Assembly: GCF_003726035.1 (NCBI RefSeq)
Contig: NZ_QICD01000001.1
Span: forward strand, 62,001-126,000
DNA: 64,000 bases
Source: Paraeggerthella hongkongensis
GTDB taxonomy: Bacteria; Actinomycetota; Coriobacteriia; Coriobacteriales; Eggerthellaceae
Direction of reading: 5' to 3'
Both the position numbers and the translations under genes were made by a program. The notes below the pieces were generated by a model, which made no database searches, was not told the DNA's origin, and was given only the letters and a program-made list of their open reading frames with translations. This document shows, in pieces, positions 18,878 to 28,931 of this stretch. Position 1 is the first letter of the stretch. Each line of letters begins with the position of its first letter.

Positions 18878-19576
18878 ATGCAGGCGGAACTGGCTTTGGC
18901 ACGTACATTATCACTTATTGCGCCCCTGTTTACATGTTTAAGCGAAGAGGAATACGCACAGGTTCTGCAAAGCGGTGCGGGGGAGTGCGCGCGAAGCGTT
19001 GCACGCAGCTTGGCCCGGTCGTGCGATGAGGCCGATTCATGGGAGCGAGCGCTGTCGGCGTCGTTCGGCTGGTCCGACCGCGCTGCGTTTCAGTATAGCG
19101 TGCTCTCATCCGGGATGCCGCTTGCGGCGTTGCCCGTGGAGTCTTTGTACAAGCCGTGGTCCCAAGAGCCGGGCAACGGCTATGGGGCATCGCGCGGCTT
19201 GTTCCTGGGGGATTCCGCCCGGCACATGCAGGTCGTGTACCGCTCGCTCGAGATAGACGTTCCCGCGCGGTTCGCGGCTGCTCCCGATCATCTTTCGCTG
19301 CTGCTGGACCTGTTGGCTTTGTACGTGAAGTGCGAAAACCGCGTTGCTGCGCGCGATCTTGTTGCCGACCACTTCGATTGGCTTGAAAGCTACGACGGGA
19401 CTCTTTCCCGTCGGGCTGAAGAAGCGCCGCTGCTATTCGGCTCTGGTGCCCATGTTCATGCCGATACGCTTGACGCGGTGCTGCGCGGCATCGCACGGGT
19501 GCGAGCGCTGCTCGGCGTGACGCAGCGCTTGGCGAACGAGATTGCTGCGCGATCGGGTCAGCCTGCGCTGGCGTGA
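18878..19576 (+). CDS. TorD2: TorD/DmsD-type molybdoenzyme chaperone
   Basis: 232 aa. Shares PVESLYKPW, AAPDHLSLLLDLLALY and DHFDWLESYDG with TorD1. The start at 18878 is preferred because GAGAGGA lies 8 bases upstream and it aligns with TorD1; an in-frame ATG at 18842 lacks a ribosome site. Mo2 begins 148 bases downstream and is the presumed client. Confidence 0.82.
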   Translation: MQAELALARTLSLIAPLFTCLSEEEYAQVLQSGAGECARSVARSLARSCDEADSWERALSASFGWSDRAAFQYSVLSSGMPLAALPVESLYKPWSQEPGNGYGASRGLFLGDSARHMQVVYRSLEIDVPARFAAAPDHLSLLLDLLALYVKCENRVAARDLVADHFDWLESYDGTLSRRAEEAPLLFGSGAHVHADTLDAVLRGIARVRALLGVTQRLANEIAARSGQPALA

Positions 19577-19724
19577 GGGCTTTTCCGGCGGTTCGACGCA
19601 TGCGCGCGTCGAACCGTTCCAAGGGATCATCCGCTGCATGCAGCGGTGTTCGAGTATTCGAGGCGTTTCGACGCCGATAGACGAGCAAAGACGAGATTCG
19701 ACAACAAGGAAAGGAAGAGGCGGA

Positions 19725-21920
19725 ATGTTCATTTCGGATGTTTCAAGGCGAACGTTTCTGAAGGGAACCGCGGCGACGGCGGCCCTTGCAGCAGCGGGTT
19801 CGCTTTCGGTGGGCGCGTGGCGCGCTCAAGCTGCCGAGGTCGGTGGGCAAGCGGGCAAGACGGTGGAGGCTCCGTCGCTGTGCAACGGATGCTCCAGCAA
19901 GTGCGGGCTGGTTGCCACAACGGTTGACGGGCGGTTGTGGACGCTGCGCGGCAACGAAATTCACCCGTACGCCCAAGGCCGTATCTGCGCCCGCGCCCAC
20001 GGCTTGGCTCAGCTGGCGTATTCCGACGAGCGCGTGACCCAGCCGCTGCGCCGCAAGGAGGACGGCTCGTTCGAGCCCATCGACTGGGACACTGCGTTTG
20101 CCGAAATAGGGCAGAAGGTGAAGGACGTCATCGCTCAAAGCGGGCCGGAATCGTTGGCCATCATCCAGGATCCGCGTCCGTCGGGCAAGCAGTACTCCAA
20201 GCGCTTCATGCACGCGCTGGGGTCGCCGAACGTGTACGCGCACTCCTCGTCGTGCAACCTGTCGAAGGAAAGCGCCTATCAGCTGGCCATCGGGGCTACG
20301 GGTTTCTCGAACGATTTCGCCAACGCGAAGATGGTCATGTTCATCGGCCGCAGCTACGGCGACGGCATTCGCCCGTCGTCGGTGCATAGCTTGGCCGACG
20401 CCGCCGAACAGGGGACGCGCGTGGTCGTGGTGGACCCGCGCCTGAACAACTCCGGCATTTTCGCCACCGATTGGGTTCCCATCAATCCTGGAACCGATCT
20501 GGCGCTGCTCATGGCCATGGCGAACGTGCTTATTGAAGAGGACTTGTACGACCATGATTTCGTCGAGCAGTGCACCTACGGCTTCGACGAGTTCGCCGCG
20601 CAGGCCAAAGAATACACGCCGGCCTGGGCTCAGGAGATAACCGACGTGCCGGCTGAGCGCATCAAGGAGCTGGCCCGCGCCATGGCCGCTGCCGCTCCCG
20701 CCGCGTCCATCGAGTCTGGATGGCGTTCGGTTATCGGTTGTTCGTACAAGAACTCGCTCGAAACGGCGCGCGCCATCACGGCGATCAATGCCCTGTTGGG
20801 CAGCTGGGGCGCGAAGGGCGGCGCGTTGATCACGTCCTCGCCCAAGGTCGGCGCCATTTCTGACGCTCGTTTCGCCGAGCCGCCGAAGCCCGAGGCGAAG
20901 CGCATCGGCGACGAGGAGTATCCGCTGGTGCTTCCAAGCGCGGGCACGAACGTGGCTGCACTGCAGGCAGCGCTTGACGGACGACTGAAGGGCCTGTTCT
21001 TCTACAATTCCAACGCGGCGAAGGGCTACGCGCAGCCGAAGGCGTGGACCGAGGCATTGGGCAAGGCCGACCTTGTGGTGACCATTGACGTGCAGATGTC
21101 CGAAACGGCGCTTCAGTCCGATTACGTGCTGCCCGAGGTGACGTATCTCGAACGTTTGGAGCTGCCCGAATTCGTGGGCGGCAAGAAGCACTTCGTGGGC
21201 ATGCGCACGGTGGTCCTGGACCGGATTCATCCGGAAACGAAGACGTGCGACGAGATATTCAACGGCTTGGCGCAGGCGTGCGGTGTAGGGCGATTCTTCC
21301 AGTTCACGGCTGAAGACTGGACTGCTGCGCAGTTGGCTACGGTGGGCGTTGACATTGAGGATTTGAAGCGCGAGGGCGTGATGGAGCTTTCCGCTGCCCC
21401 CTTCGAATACGGTCCTCCGAAGTTCAAGACGGCATCGGGCAAGTTCGAGTTCAAAACGGACAAGTTCGCCGAAGCGGGACTCAACCCGGTGATCGGTTGG
21501 ATTCCGCGCAAGGTGGTGTTCAAGGAAGGGGAGTTCGCCATCGTCGGCGGCAAGCAGGGCATTCACTCCCATACCATGACGCAGAACATCGAAGCGCTGC
21601 ATGCCATCTCGCGCGAGTATCACATGGAGCGGCTGTGGATGTCGGCCAAGGACGCCCAGGACATAGGCGTTGAAACCGGCGATACGGTCGAGGTGTCGTC
21701 AAGCGAGCATACCGGCCAGGTGGAAGTTCGCGTGACGCAGCGCCTCAAGCCGGGCGTGGTGTTCCTGCCAACGCATTACGGTGGAGATTCCCCTGCTCAA
21801 ACGCGCGCGTATCGGTACGGCATCAGCCTGACCGATTTCATTCCGCTTGATGCGGAGCCGGGCGTGGGCTCGATGATGAGCCAGGAAGTGGCCGTTACGG
21901 TGAAGAAGGCGGGGGCGTAG
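19725..21920 (+). CDS. Mo2: polysulfide/thiosulfate-type molybdopterin oxidoreductase, catalytic subunit
   Basis: 731 aa, paralogue of Mo1 over its whole length. Tat signal SRRTFLKG, [4Fe-4S] ligands in CNGCSSKCG and RICAR, and a Cys in the SSSCNLSKES region as likely molybdenum ligand. Differences from Mo1 fall in the segment after residue ~520 and in the signal region, which could mean a different substrate. The start at 19725 follows AAGGAAGAGG; the longer in-frame opening upstream has no ribosome site. Operon with FeS2 and NrfD2. Confidence 0.88.
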   Translation: MFISDVSRRTFLKGTAATAALAAAGSLSVGAWRAQAAEVGGQAGKTVEAPSLCNGCSSKCGLVATTVDGRLWTLRGNEIHPYAQGRICARAHGLAQLAYSDERVTQPLRRKEDGSFEPIDWDTAFAEIGQKVKDVIAQSGPESLAIIQDPRPSGKQYSKRFMHALGSPNVYAHSSSCNLSKESAYQLAIGATGFSNDFANAKMVMFIGRSYGDGIRPSSVHSLADAAEQGTRVVVVDPRLNNSGIFATDWVPINPGTDLALLMAMANVLIEEDLYDHDFVEQCTYGFDEFAAQAKEYTPAWAQEITDVPAERIKELARAMAAAAPAASIESGWRSVIGCSYKNSLETARAITAINALLGSWGAKGGALITSSPKVGAISDARFAEPPKPEAKRIGDEEYPLVLPSAGTNVAALQAALDGRLKGLFFYNSNAAKGYAQPKAWTEALGKADLVVTIDVQMSETALQSDYVLPEVTYLERLELPEFVGGKKHFVGMRTVVLDRIHPETKTCDEIFNGLAQACGVGRFFQFTAEDWTAAQLATVGVDIEDLKREGVMELSAAPFEYGPPKFKTASGKFEFKTDKFAEAGLNPVIGWIPRKVVFKEGEFAIVGGKQGIHSHTMTQNIEALHAISREYHMERLWMSAKDAQDIGVETGDTVEVSSSEHTGQVEVRVTQRLKPGVVFLPTHYGGDSPAQTRAYRYGISLTDFIPLDAEPGVGSMMSQEVAVTVKKAGA

Positions 21921-21921
21921 C

Positions 21922-22458
21922 ATGACACGGTACGGAATGCTTATCAATACAAAGAAGTGCGTGGGATGCTCGGCGTGCCGCGTAGCGTGCCAGATGAAGA
22001 ACCATCTGGAGCCGACGGAATCGTTCATCAAGTATCACGAGATCGAAACGGGGGAGTACCCCAACGTGTACAACGAGGTCGTTCCCACTCAGTGCATGCA
22101 CTGCGAGGACGCGCCGTGCGCGGCAGTCTGCCCGACGCACGCCACCTACATCACCGATTCCGGCGTGGTGCTGGTGGACGCGGAGAAGTGCATCGGCTGC
22201 AAGTACTGCATGGCCGCGTGTCCTTACGGCGCGCGCATCGTGCAGGAGTCAACTGGCGTGGTGGAGAAGTGCCGCTTCTGCTGGGACGGCCAGAACCCGG
22301 GCAACCCGCCGGCATGCGTGGGAACCTGCATTTCGGGCGCGCGCATCTTCGGCGATCTGGACGATCCCAACAGCGAGATCAACCAGGCTATCGCGCATTA
22401 CCATGCGCAGCCGCTCGCTGACAATCTGACCGTTTCGAAAATCTATTACGTGAGGTGA
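21922..22458 (+). CDS. FeS2: PsrB/DmsB-type four-cluster ferredoxin subunit
   Basis: 178 aa with the same four cysteine groups as FeS1 (CVGCSACRVAC, CMHCEDAPCAAVC, CIGCKYCMAAC, CRFC...CVGTC). It transfers electrons between NrfD2 and Mo2. One base separates it from the Mo2 stop. It has one extra residue relative to FeS1, near the third group (VQESTG versus LHSG). Confidence 0.92.
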   Translation: MTRYGMLINTKKCVGCSACRVACQMKNHLEPTESFIKYHEIETGEYPNVYNEVVPTQCMHCEDAPCAAVCPTHATYITDSGVVLVDAEKCIGCKYCMAACPYGARIVQESTGVVEKCRFCWDGQNPGNPPACVGTCISGARIFGDLDDPNSEINQAIAHYHAQPLADNLTVSKIYYVR

Positions 22459-22465
22459 TGAAGCC

Positions 22466-23332
22466 ATGGTTTGGGGACCTATGATCGCGTGGTACCTGTT
22501 TTTGGCCGGCGCGTCGGCGGGGGCGTTTCTAACGGCCGCGTTCGTCGAGGCCAAGTACCCCGAAAGCGTGAAGATGCGCGTGGCCGGGCGCATTATCGCG
22601 CCCATCTTTCTGGGCATCGGCCTGCTCATGCTCATGCTGGATGCTGAAGCCGGGTTGCACAATCCGCTGCGCTTTTTCCTGCTTGTTTCCAATCCCGGGT
22701 CGGTTATGACGCTGGGCGTGTACTTCATCTGCATCTACATGCCCGTCGCCCTGGCAGCTGCGGTGCTTGAGCTTTTGAAGCGGCGCGTGCCGAAGTGGCT
22801 CATGTGGATCGGCGTCGTGTTCGCGTTTGCCGTGGCGGCCTACACGGGCTTTTTGCTGGGCGTGGTGAAGGCGTTCCCGCTGTGGAACAACGCCATTTTG
22901 CCCATCCTGTTCGTGGTGTCGGCGCTGTCTGCGGGTTTGGCGGCAACGTCGCTGGTGGGGCTTATCGTGGATCGCGAGCGCTTCGAGCAGATGTGGCTCG
23001 TTAAGAAGTCGCACGTGGTTCTGTCCGTTGTCGAGATTGTGGTTCTTGCGACGATGCTGGTTATCGTGAGCGCTGGCAGCTACGAAGGCGCCGCGTCGGT
23101 GCAGTCGCTGGTGGCCGGTCCGTATGCGCCGGCGTTTTGGGGCGGCATTGTGCTGCTGGGCCTGATGGCGCCGCTTCTGATCGAGGGCTATCCGGTGTTC
23201 ATCGCGAAGCGCGTGGAAACGTCCACGACCTCGCTTGCGGTGAGCGCGGTGGGTGAGGCCGGCGTGCTGGTGGGCGGCTTCCTGTTGCGCCTGCTGGTTA
23301 TTCTGGCGGCGCTTCCGGTCATGTACTTGTAA
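22466..23332 (+). CDS. NrfD2: NrfD/PsrC-type quinol-oxidising membrane subunit
   Basis: 288 aa, about eight membrane segments, paralogue of NrfD1 with the same opening (MVWGPMIAWYLFLAG) and the same end (ALPVMYL). Menaquinol oxidation and electron transfer to FeS2 are expected from family knowledge. Seven bases after the FeS2 stop. Confidence 0.9.
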   Translation: MVWGPMIAWYLFLAGASAGAFLTAAFVEAKYPESVKMRVAGRIIAPIFLGIGLLMLMLDAEAGLHNPLRFFLLVSNPGSVMTLGVYFICIYMPVALAAAVLELLKRRVPKWLMWIGVVFAFAVAAYTGFLLGVVKAFPLWNNAILPILFVVSALSAGLAATSLVGLIVDRERFEQMWLVKKSHVVLSVVEIVVLATMLVIVSAGSYEGAASVQSLVAGPYAPAFWGGIVLLGLMAPLLIEGYPVFIAKRVETSTTSLAVSAVGEAGVLVGGFLLRLLVILAALPVMYL

Positions 23333-23342
23333 GCATATTCGT

Positions 23343-23369
23343 GCATCCGCCGGGTTTCTCGGCGGATGC
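23343..23369 (+). terminator. Hairpin terminator of module 2
   Basis: GCATCCGCCG, a 7-base loop, then CGGCGGATGC. It is followed by three copies of a GGCGCCGC-type word (23395-23460) that can form further hairpins before the convergent LuxR-D end at 23509. Confidence 0.65.
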
Positions 23370-23508
23370 GAAGGCGGCCCGCGCTTCCCCCTCCTGCGGC
23401 GCCGCTGGTCTTCCTCCCTGGGGCGCCGCGACTTCCTCCCCTTTCTCTTCGCGGCGCCCCCTCGTTTTCTTCGCTGTCGTTCGTTGGTTTTGGCCGCTAG
23501 ATGCGCGG

Positions 23509-25149
23509 CTATTCCTTCAAATCGTTGGGGTCGAAGGCTTCTATCAAGTCCAACAACTCCTGCTTCTTGTGAATGGCCAGCTTGGTGTAAATGCGCTTGG
23601 AGTGGGTGCGGATGGTGTTTTCGGATACGACCAACTCCTCCGCGATGCGCGCGACCGTGTTTCCGCGCGCGATAAGTTCCATGACCTCGGCTTCTCGTGC
23701 GCTCAGGCGGTAATGCTGCTGCAAAAGCGCCGCCTGCTTCGAGATGCGGTCTTGGTATACGGGGGCGATGTCGGCTCGTGTTTCGGCTGGCTTCGTGCGT
23801 GTGGATTGCCGTTTTTTCGAGGTTGCGGGCGTTTCCGCGGGGTCTTTCGCCGCTTTCTTGGCGCTTTCCGCTTCGTCGATGGGCCGCGCTTTCTCTCCGC
23901 GCGGACGCAGGGCGACCAGCTCGATGCTTGCTGCCGCCTCGTGCTGCGCGCCTTTCTCCGCATGGCGCAGAATGCGCTTGAAACCGCCTTGTCCCACGAA
24001 GTACATGAGGCCCAGCAAATACACGGCCACCAAGGCAACGACCGCGATCGGCGTAATGCCTATGACCATGATCCGCTCTGCGAATACGCCTCCCGCAAAG
24101 CCGACGTCGTGCAGCACGTACACGATGCCCGCAAAGAAGCCGTAGATGAATACCGGGTTGATGCCGCGATCGCGCGACGCCTGCGCGCACTGGATCATCA
24201 TGAGCATGATGGCCACGCTGTACACCGCATACAAAACGGCGGCCAGCCAGCGCTGATACTCCACCGGGAAAAACGGCAGCAGCAAAAACGACGTGATGAC
24301 GAAGGGGAAGAATATGCGGTAGGCTCCCACCACGTTCACGCGCAGGTTCTTGAACTGCCACAACGCCAGAAGCACCACCGCGGTGGTAAGCGATCCTCCC
24401 ATGGACAGCACGTTCACCAGCGATCCCACCGAAGGTTCACCGATGGCTAGCGCCCGCATGATGCCCGTGCAAAATCCCAGCGCGCCCACGCACAGGGCGC
24501 TGCGCCAGTAGTCTTCGATCACGCGCTTGTACACGCGCGGATGGTCGCGCGGCACGTCTTGGAACATGGCTTGGTCGCGATCGATACGGCGACTTTTCAG
24601 CGCAATGGTCAGGCCGAACAGTGGAAGAAACACCAAAGGGATGAGAAACGCCGTGACGGCTTGGGGTATGAGGTACAGCGAAAAGTACAGCAGCGCTCCC
24701 CATGCCGTGCCCAGGATGAGGTCGCGGTTGCCCGAGTCGGAGTCTTGGCTCGCGAACAGGCGCTGCCACAGCATGTAGAATCCGGCGGAACCCAGGCCTA
24801 GCAGCGCGCCGCCGGCAACGACGAGCGAAAGCTTGTAGCTGTCAAGGTAGATGGCGGCTATCAGGCAGCACCACCCTAGCAGGTACGGCGCGGTGGCCAG
24901 CCTTACGATGAACGTGCGCGTGGGCGCGGGGAAGAAGTACACGCCCAGTGCGCTTGCGAAATAGCTGAAGGAGAATACGAGCGACTGCGCCAAAAAGAAC
25001 CAGAACACGATTTCCTGCGTTTGGAATTCCATGGGCAAAAACGGGAACACGCCGCCCCAGACGCCGGCTGCGTTGATGGCGATGAACAGTCCGTAGCCAA
25101 GCGACGTGACGTTCGGCTTCAGGATATGGACGATGTTCTTGAAAGACAC
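23509..25149 (-). CDS. LuxR-D: membrane-embedded LuxR-type regulator
   Basis: 546 aa from a GTG start at 25149, which follows AGGGAG; the longer in-frame opening upstream looks non-coding. About 12 membrane segments, then a Lys/Ala-rich linker (~400-480) and a LuxR HTH (LSAREAEVMELIARG, SENTIRTHSKRIYTKLAI). More distant from LuxR-B and -C than they are from each other. Divergent from the DmsA-type operon, which it probably regulates. Confidence 0.85.
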   Translation of the reverse strand: MSFKNIVHILKPNVTSLGYGLFIAINAAGVWGGVFPFLPMEFQTQEIVFWFFLAQSLVFSFSYFASALGVYFFPAPTRTFIVRLATAPYLLGWCCLIAAIYLDSYKLSLVVAGGALLGLGSAGFYMLWQRLFASQDSDSGNRDLILGTAWGALLYFSLYLIPQAVTAFLIPLVFLPLFGLTIALKSRRIDRDQAMFQDVPRDHPRVYKRVIEDYWRSALCVGALGFCTGIMRALAIGEPSVGSLVNVLSMGGSLTTAVVLLALWQFKNLRVNVVGAYRIFFPFVITSFLLLPFFPVEYQRWLAAVLYAVYSVAIMLMMIQCAQASRDRGINPVFIYGFFAGIVYVLHDVGFAGGVFAERIMVIGITPIAVVALVAVYLLGLMYFVGQGGFKRILRHAEKGAQHEAAASIELVALRPRGEKARPIDEAESAKKAAKDPAETPATSKKRQSTRTKPAETRADIAPVYQDRISKQAALLQQHYRLSAREAEVMELIARGNTVARIAEELVVSENTIRTHSKRIYTKLAIHKKQELLDLIEAFDPNDLKE

Positions 25150-25716
25150 GATTGCTCCCTGCTGAGTTGAAGAGCGTTTGTGCCTGTGCAGTATACCCGA
25201 CTTTGATGGCGCGGCAAGCGGTTCTGGAGCTTGGCTTGGCGGCGCAGGGGTCCGCACGGCCGAGACGCGTTCGATTGCATGACGTCCGCGGCGTTGGCGC
25301 CGCTTTGAGAGGGGACGTGCGTTCGCAAATCGGGTTCGCTGGCAGGTTCTGACGGTTTGAGGTTGTTGCGTCGGGCAAGCGAGGTGCGCCCTGCGGCACG
25401 CGGAAGAAGCCTCCTGCGACGGCATTGCCGTTGGCGCGCCGTGCTGCATAACGAGGGGCCTACAAGGTTATCTGCCCCGAAGCGACTGTATGTGATAGTC
25501 TCTGACCTGGACATACTTCAAATTCGCATATTTTATGTGACACGCCGACAAGCGCCCTCTCCTAGAATGACGGTAGCTTTTGAGCAAGGGGGAGGGATCG
25601 GGCGCATCGTTGCCTGGTGCACGGGTTGCCGTTTCTTTCCCGCTTGGAAGGCTACGGCTCGCAGGACGAGGCGAGCCGGTTGGCAAGACGAGGAAGATAG
25701 AGGAGAGGGAGGGAAC
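25150..25716. promoter_or_regulatory. 567-bp intergenic region between LuxR-D and the DmsA-type operon
   Basis: On the minus strand TATACT (25190-25195) with TTGCCG 16 bp further upstream is a good LuxR-D promoter. On the plus strand TAGAAT at 25563-25568 is the best -10 for the operon, with a weak -35. The stretch 25495-25545 is AT-rich compared with its surroundings and may hold regulator sites. No convincing gene was found; the open frames here read into dmsA without a ribosome site. Confidence 0.45.
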
Positions 25717-28164
25717 ATGCTAGGTTCTAATGACTCCACGCTGTCGCGCCGCACGTTCGTGAAGGGCTCGACGCTCGCCGGTTTGGGCGCTGCTGCGCTC
25801 GGAAGCGGCGCGCTGTTCGGTTGCTCGCCCAAGGCGGAAGCGCCGAAGGACGAGGCCGCCGACGCGAAGGTGACGGGTGCGAGCACCGTGGGCGCCGAGG
25901 AGACCATCACCTGGGGCCACTGCGCCATCAACTGTCCGGGCCGCTGCAGCTTGAAGTTCCACGTGCAGGACGACGAGGTTGTATGGGTGGATACCTATAC
26001 CAGCTCCGATGCCGGCTTCGACGATCCGCAGCCTCGCGCTTGCTTGCGCGGCCGCAGCTATCGTCGCTGGATGAACAGCCCGGATCGCCTCAACTATCCC
26101 ATGAAGCGCGTCGGCAAGCGCGGCGAGGGCAAGTGGGAGCAGATCAGCTGGGAAGAGGCCATCGAGACTTCCATGACGAAGCTCAAAGAAGTCATCGAGA
26201 AGTACGGCAACGAGGCCGTGTACGTCCCGTACGCCACCGGCGTGTCCGCAACCACGTCGCGTCCGTTCAACCGCGTGCTGAACTTGGTGGGCGGCTACCT
26301 GAACTACTACAACAGCTATTCCACGGCGCAGATATCCTGCATCACGCCGTACATGTACGGCGCCAAGGGCAGCGGCGGCAGCTCGTTCAGCGCCGCGCGC
26401 GACTCTGCCCTTATCCTGATTTTCGGTTCCAGCCCCACGGAAACGCGTCAGGGCGGCCTGACCACGCACTACGACTGGGTGAGTCTGCGCGAGAAGACCG
26501 GCGCGAAGATCTACATGATCGACCCCCGCATGAACGACTCCATCATGGGCCACTCCGATCAGTGGCTGCCCATCAACCCGGGCACCGACGCCGCGCTCAT
26601 CGCCGGCATTGCCCATGAGCTGATCGCCAACGACATGGTTGACCTTGACTTCCTGCATACGTATTGCGTGGGCTACGACGAGGAGACCATGCCGGAATCG
26701 TACCGTGGCAAGAACATGTCCTACCGTGCCTACATCATGGGCGAGGGCTACGACATGGTGGAGAAGACCCCCGAGTGGGCCGCGAAGATCACCGGCATCC
26801 CCGCCGATCGCATCCGCAGCTTGGCTCAGGAGATCGGCACCACCAAGCCGCTCTACGTGAACCAGGGCTGGGGTCCGCAGCGCCGCAGCAACGGCGAATG
26901 GACGGCGTGGTCCATCATGACCCTGCCGTGTCTCGTCGGCCAGGTGGGCCTGCCGGGCACCAGCAACGGCACGCGTGAAGCGCGCAACGCTCCTTCGCTG
27001 GGATCGCTGCCCAAGGGCGACAACCCGGTAAAGGCTTCCATCCCGTGCTTCCTGTTCACCGATGCCATCGATCACGGTCCGGAAATGACCTCGAAGAACG
27101 CAGGCGTCAAGGGCGTCGACCAGCTGTCCACCGGCATCAAGTACATGATCAACTACGCCGGCAACTGCTTGACGAACCAGCATTCGGACATCAACAAGGC
27201 GCACGAGGTCTTGGCCGACGAGTCCAAGTGCGAGTTCATCCTGGGCATCGACACGGTGCTGTGCGATTCGCTCATGTACGCCGACGTCATCCTGCCCGAC
27301 CTGTTCCGCTTCGAGCAGACGTCGCAGATCTCTACGGGTTCCGACACGGGCTACATGATCACGGGCACGGCGTGCACCACGCCGAAGTTCGAGCGCAAGA
27401 CCGCCTACGAGATGGCCGAGCTCATGGCCGACAAGCTGGGCGTCAAGGACCAGTTCACCGAGGGCAAGACCGAGGATGACTGGATCAAGAGCATCTACGA
27501 AACCTCTCGCGAAAAGGACGAGAAGCTTCCCACGTGGGACGAGGCCGTGGAGATGGGCGTGTACACGCGCGACTACGCTCCGGTTATCTCCATGAAGAAG
27601 TTCCGCGACGACCCCGTGGCCAATGCGCTTGAGACGCCATCGGGCAAGATCGAGATCTTCTCCGAGAAGCTGCTGCAGTTCACCGAGGGCTGGGAGCTGA
27701 CCGACGGCGATACGCTGCCCGGTATGGATACGCTGCCCCCGATCCCCGCATACATTCCCGAGTGGTACGGCGTGGAGACGACCACCGACGAGTATCCGCT
27801 GGTGCTCAACGGCTTCCACTATCGCGGCCGCATCCACTCCTCGTGGGGCTTCATGCCCGAGCTGAAGGAAGTCAATCCGCAGGAGGCATGGATCAACCCG
27901 GCCGACGCGGCTTCCCGCAACATCAAGCAGGGCGATACCGTGCAGGTCAAGAACGAGTTCGGCTCCATCGAGCTGTTGGCGAAGGTCACGCCGCGTACGC
28001 TTCCGGGCGTGGTGGCCGTGTCCCAGGGCGCTTGGTACGACGGCGATCGCAAGGGCGGCGTGGACAAGGGCGGCAGCATCAACACGCTGACCACCCAGCG
28101 CCCCTCTCCTCTGTCGAAGGGCAACCCCCAGCACACGAACATCTGCCAGGTTGCGAAGGCGTAA
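25717..28164 (+). CDS. DmsA-type molybdopterin reductase, catalytic subunit
   Basis: 815 aa. Tat signal (SRRTFVKG) and a lipobox (LFGC, Cys36). The [4Fe-4S] ligands are C69-x3-C73-x3-C77 and C109, the spacing of DmsA rather than of PsrA. NSYSTAQI near residue 200 places Ser202 as the probable molybdenum ligand, as in DMSO and TMAO reductases. The substrate could be an S- or N-oxide, methionine sulfoxide or another oxyanion; sequence alone cannot choose. ATG 25717 follows GAGAGGGAGGG. Operon with two DmsB-like subunits, TorD3 and a DmsC-like anchor. Confidence 0.9.
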   Translation: MLGSNDSTLSRRTFVKGSTLAGLGAAALGSGALFGCSPKAEAPKDEAADAKVTGASTVGAEETITWGHCAINCPGRCSLKFHVQDDEVVWVDTYTSSDAGFDDPQPRACLRGRSYRRWMNSPDRLNYPMKRVGKRGEGKWEQISWEEAIETSMTKLKEVIEKYGNEAVYVPYATGVSATTSRPFNRVLNLVGGYLNYYNSYSTAQISCITPYMYGAKGSGGSSFSAARDSALILIFGSSPTETRQGGLTTHYDWVSLREKTGAKIYMIDPRMNDSIMGHSDQWLPINPGTDAALIAGIAHELIANDMVDLDFLHTYCVGYDEETMPESYRGKNMSYRAYIMGEGYDMVEKTPEWAAKITGIPADRIRSLAQEIGTTKPLYVNQGWGPQRRSNGEWTAWSIMTLPCLVGQVGLPGTSNGTREARNAPSLGSLPKGDNPVKASIPCFLFTDAIDHGPEMTSKNAGVKGVDQLSTGIKYMINYAGNCLTNQHSDINKAHEVLADESKCEFILGIDTVLCDSLMYADVILPDLFRFEQTSQISTGSDTGYMITGTACTTPKFERKTAYEMAELMADKLGVKDQFTEGKTEDDWIKSIYETSREKDEKLPTWDEAVEMGVYTRDYAPVISMKKFRDDPVANALETPSGKIEIFSEKLLQFTEGWELTDGDTLPGMDTLPPIPAYIPEWYGVETTTDEYPLVLNGFHYRGRIHSSWGFMPELKEVNPQEAWINPADAASRNIKQGDTVQVKNEFGSIELLAKVTPRTLPGVVAVSQGAWYDGDRKGGVDKGGSINTLTTQRPSPLSKGNPQHTNICQVAKA

Positions 28165-28193
28165 GCGGCGAGCTTCAGGAAGGATGATATATC

Positions 28194-28808
28194 ATGTCTC
28201 AAATGGCATTCTACTTTGACGGCACGCGCTGCACCGGTTGCAAAACCTGCGAGATGTCGTGCAAGGATTTCAACGATCTGGGCGTGGGCCTGACGTTCCG
28301 CAAGGTCTTCGAGGCCACGCTGGGCGAGACCACGCGCGACGCCGACGGCGCGATCACCACGACGTGCGTCAGCTATCCGGTGTCCATGTCGTGCAATCAC
28401 TGCGACAGCCCGGTCTGCATGTCCAAGTGCCCGCAGGCGGCTATCTCGAAGAATCCGGAAACGGGTTTCGTCGAGGTCGACCGCGAGAAGTGCATCGGCT
28501 GCGGCACCTGCGCTCTGACGTGCCCTTACGGTGCTCCGAAGGTCGACGAAGAGGCCAAGAAATCGGTCAAGTGCCACGGTTGCGCCGATCGCGTTGCCGC
28601 CGGCATGAAGCCGGTGTGCGTGGAGGCCTGCCCGGCTCGCGCCCTTGACTTCGGCACGGCCGAGGAGATGGCGAAGCTGGGAGAGCGCGCCAACATCGCG
28701 CCGTTGCCCGACGTATCGGAAACCACCCCGAACTTCTTCATCAAGGCTTCTGCGGATGCAAAGCCGGTGGGCGGCGCCGAGGTTGTCAACCCGCTTGAGG
28801 TTGCGTAG
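28194..28808 (+). CDS. DmsB1: four-cluster ferredoxin subunit of the DmsA-type enzyme
   Basis: 204 aa. Cysteine groups [35 protein letters not shown] and CHGCADR...CVEAC carry four [4Fe-4S] clusters, as in DmsB. It begins 29 bases after the dmsA stop with AGGAAGGATG as ribosome site. It ends ...[12 protein letters not shown], almost the same ending as DmsB2. An intrinsic terminator lies between it and DmsB2. Confidence 0.93.
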   Translation: MSQMAFYFDGTRCTGCKTCEMSCKDFNDLGVGLTFRKVFEATLGETTRDADGAITTTCVSYPVSMSCNHCDSPVCMSKCPQAAISKNPETGFVEVDREKCIGCGTCALTCPYGAPKVDEEAKKSVKCHGCADRVAAGMKPVCVEACPARALDFGTAEEMAKLGERANIAPLPDVSETTPNFFIKASADAKPVGGAEVVNPLEVA

Positions 28809-28892
28809 GTTCGATCGCCTGCATGCGGACGGTCGACGGATGTGCGACCCTCTTGCCGAGGGTTCGTGAATCCGCTTGACGCTCCGTAGGAC

Positions 28893-28931
28893 AAAGGCGG
28901 GGTACGCTAAAATAGGCGTGCCCCGCCTTTT
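28893..28931 (+). terminator. Intrinsic terminator inside the DmsA-type gene cluster
   Basis: AAAGGCGGGG pairs perfectly with CCCCGCCTTT, with an inner ACGC/GCGT pairing, followed by TTTT. It lies between DmsB1 and DmsB2, so it would reduce or separate expression of DmsB2, TorD3 and DmsC. Confidence 0.75.

Noticed and set aside
25720-28134. 804-codon minus-strand frame opposite the DmsA-type gene
   Set aside because: Antisense to a certain molybdoenzyme gene, no recognisable domain.
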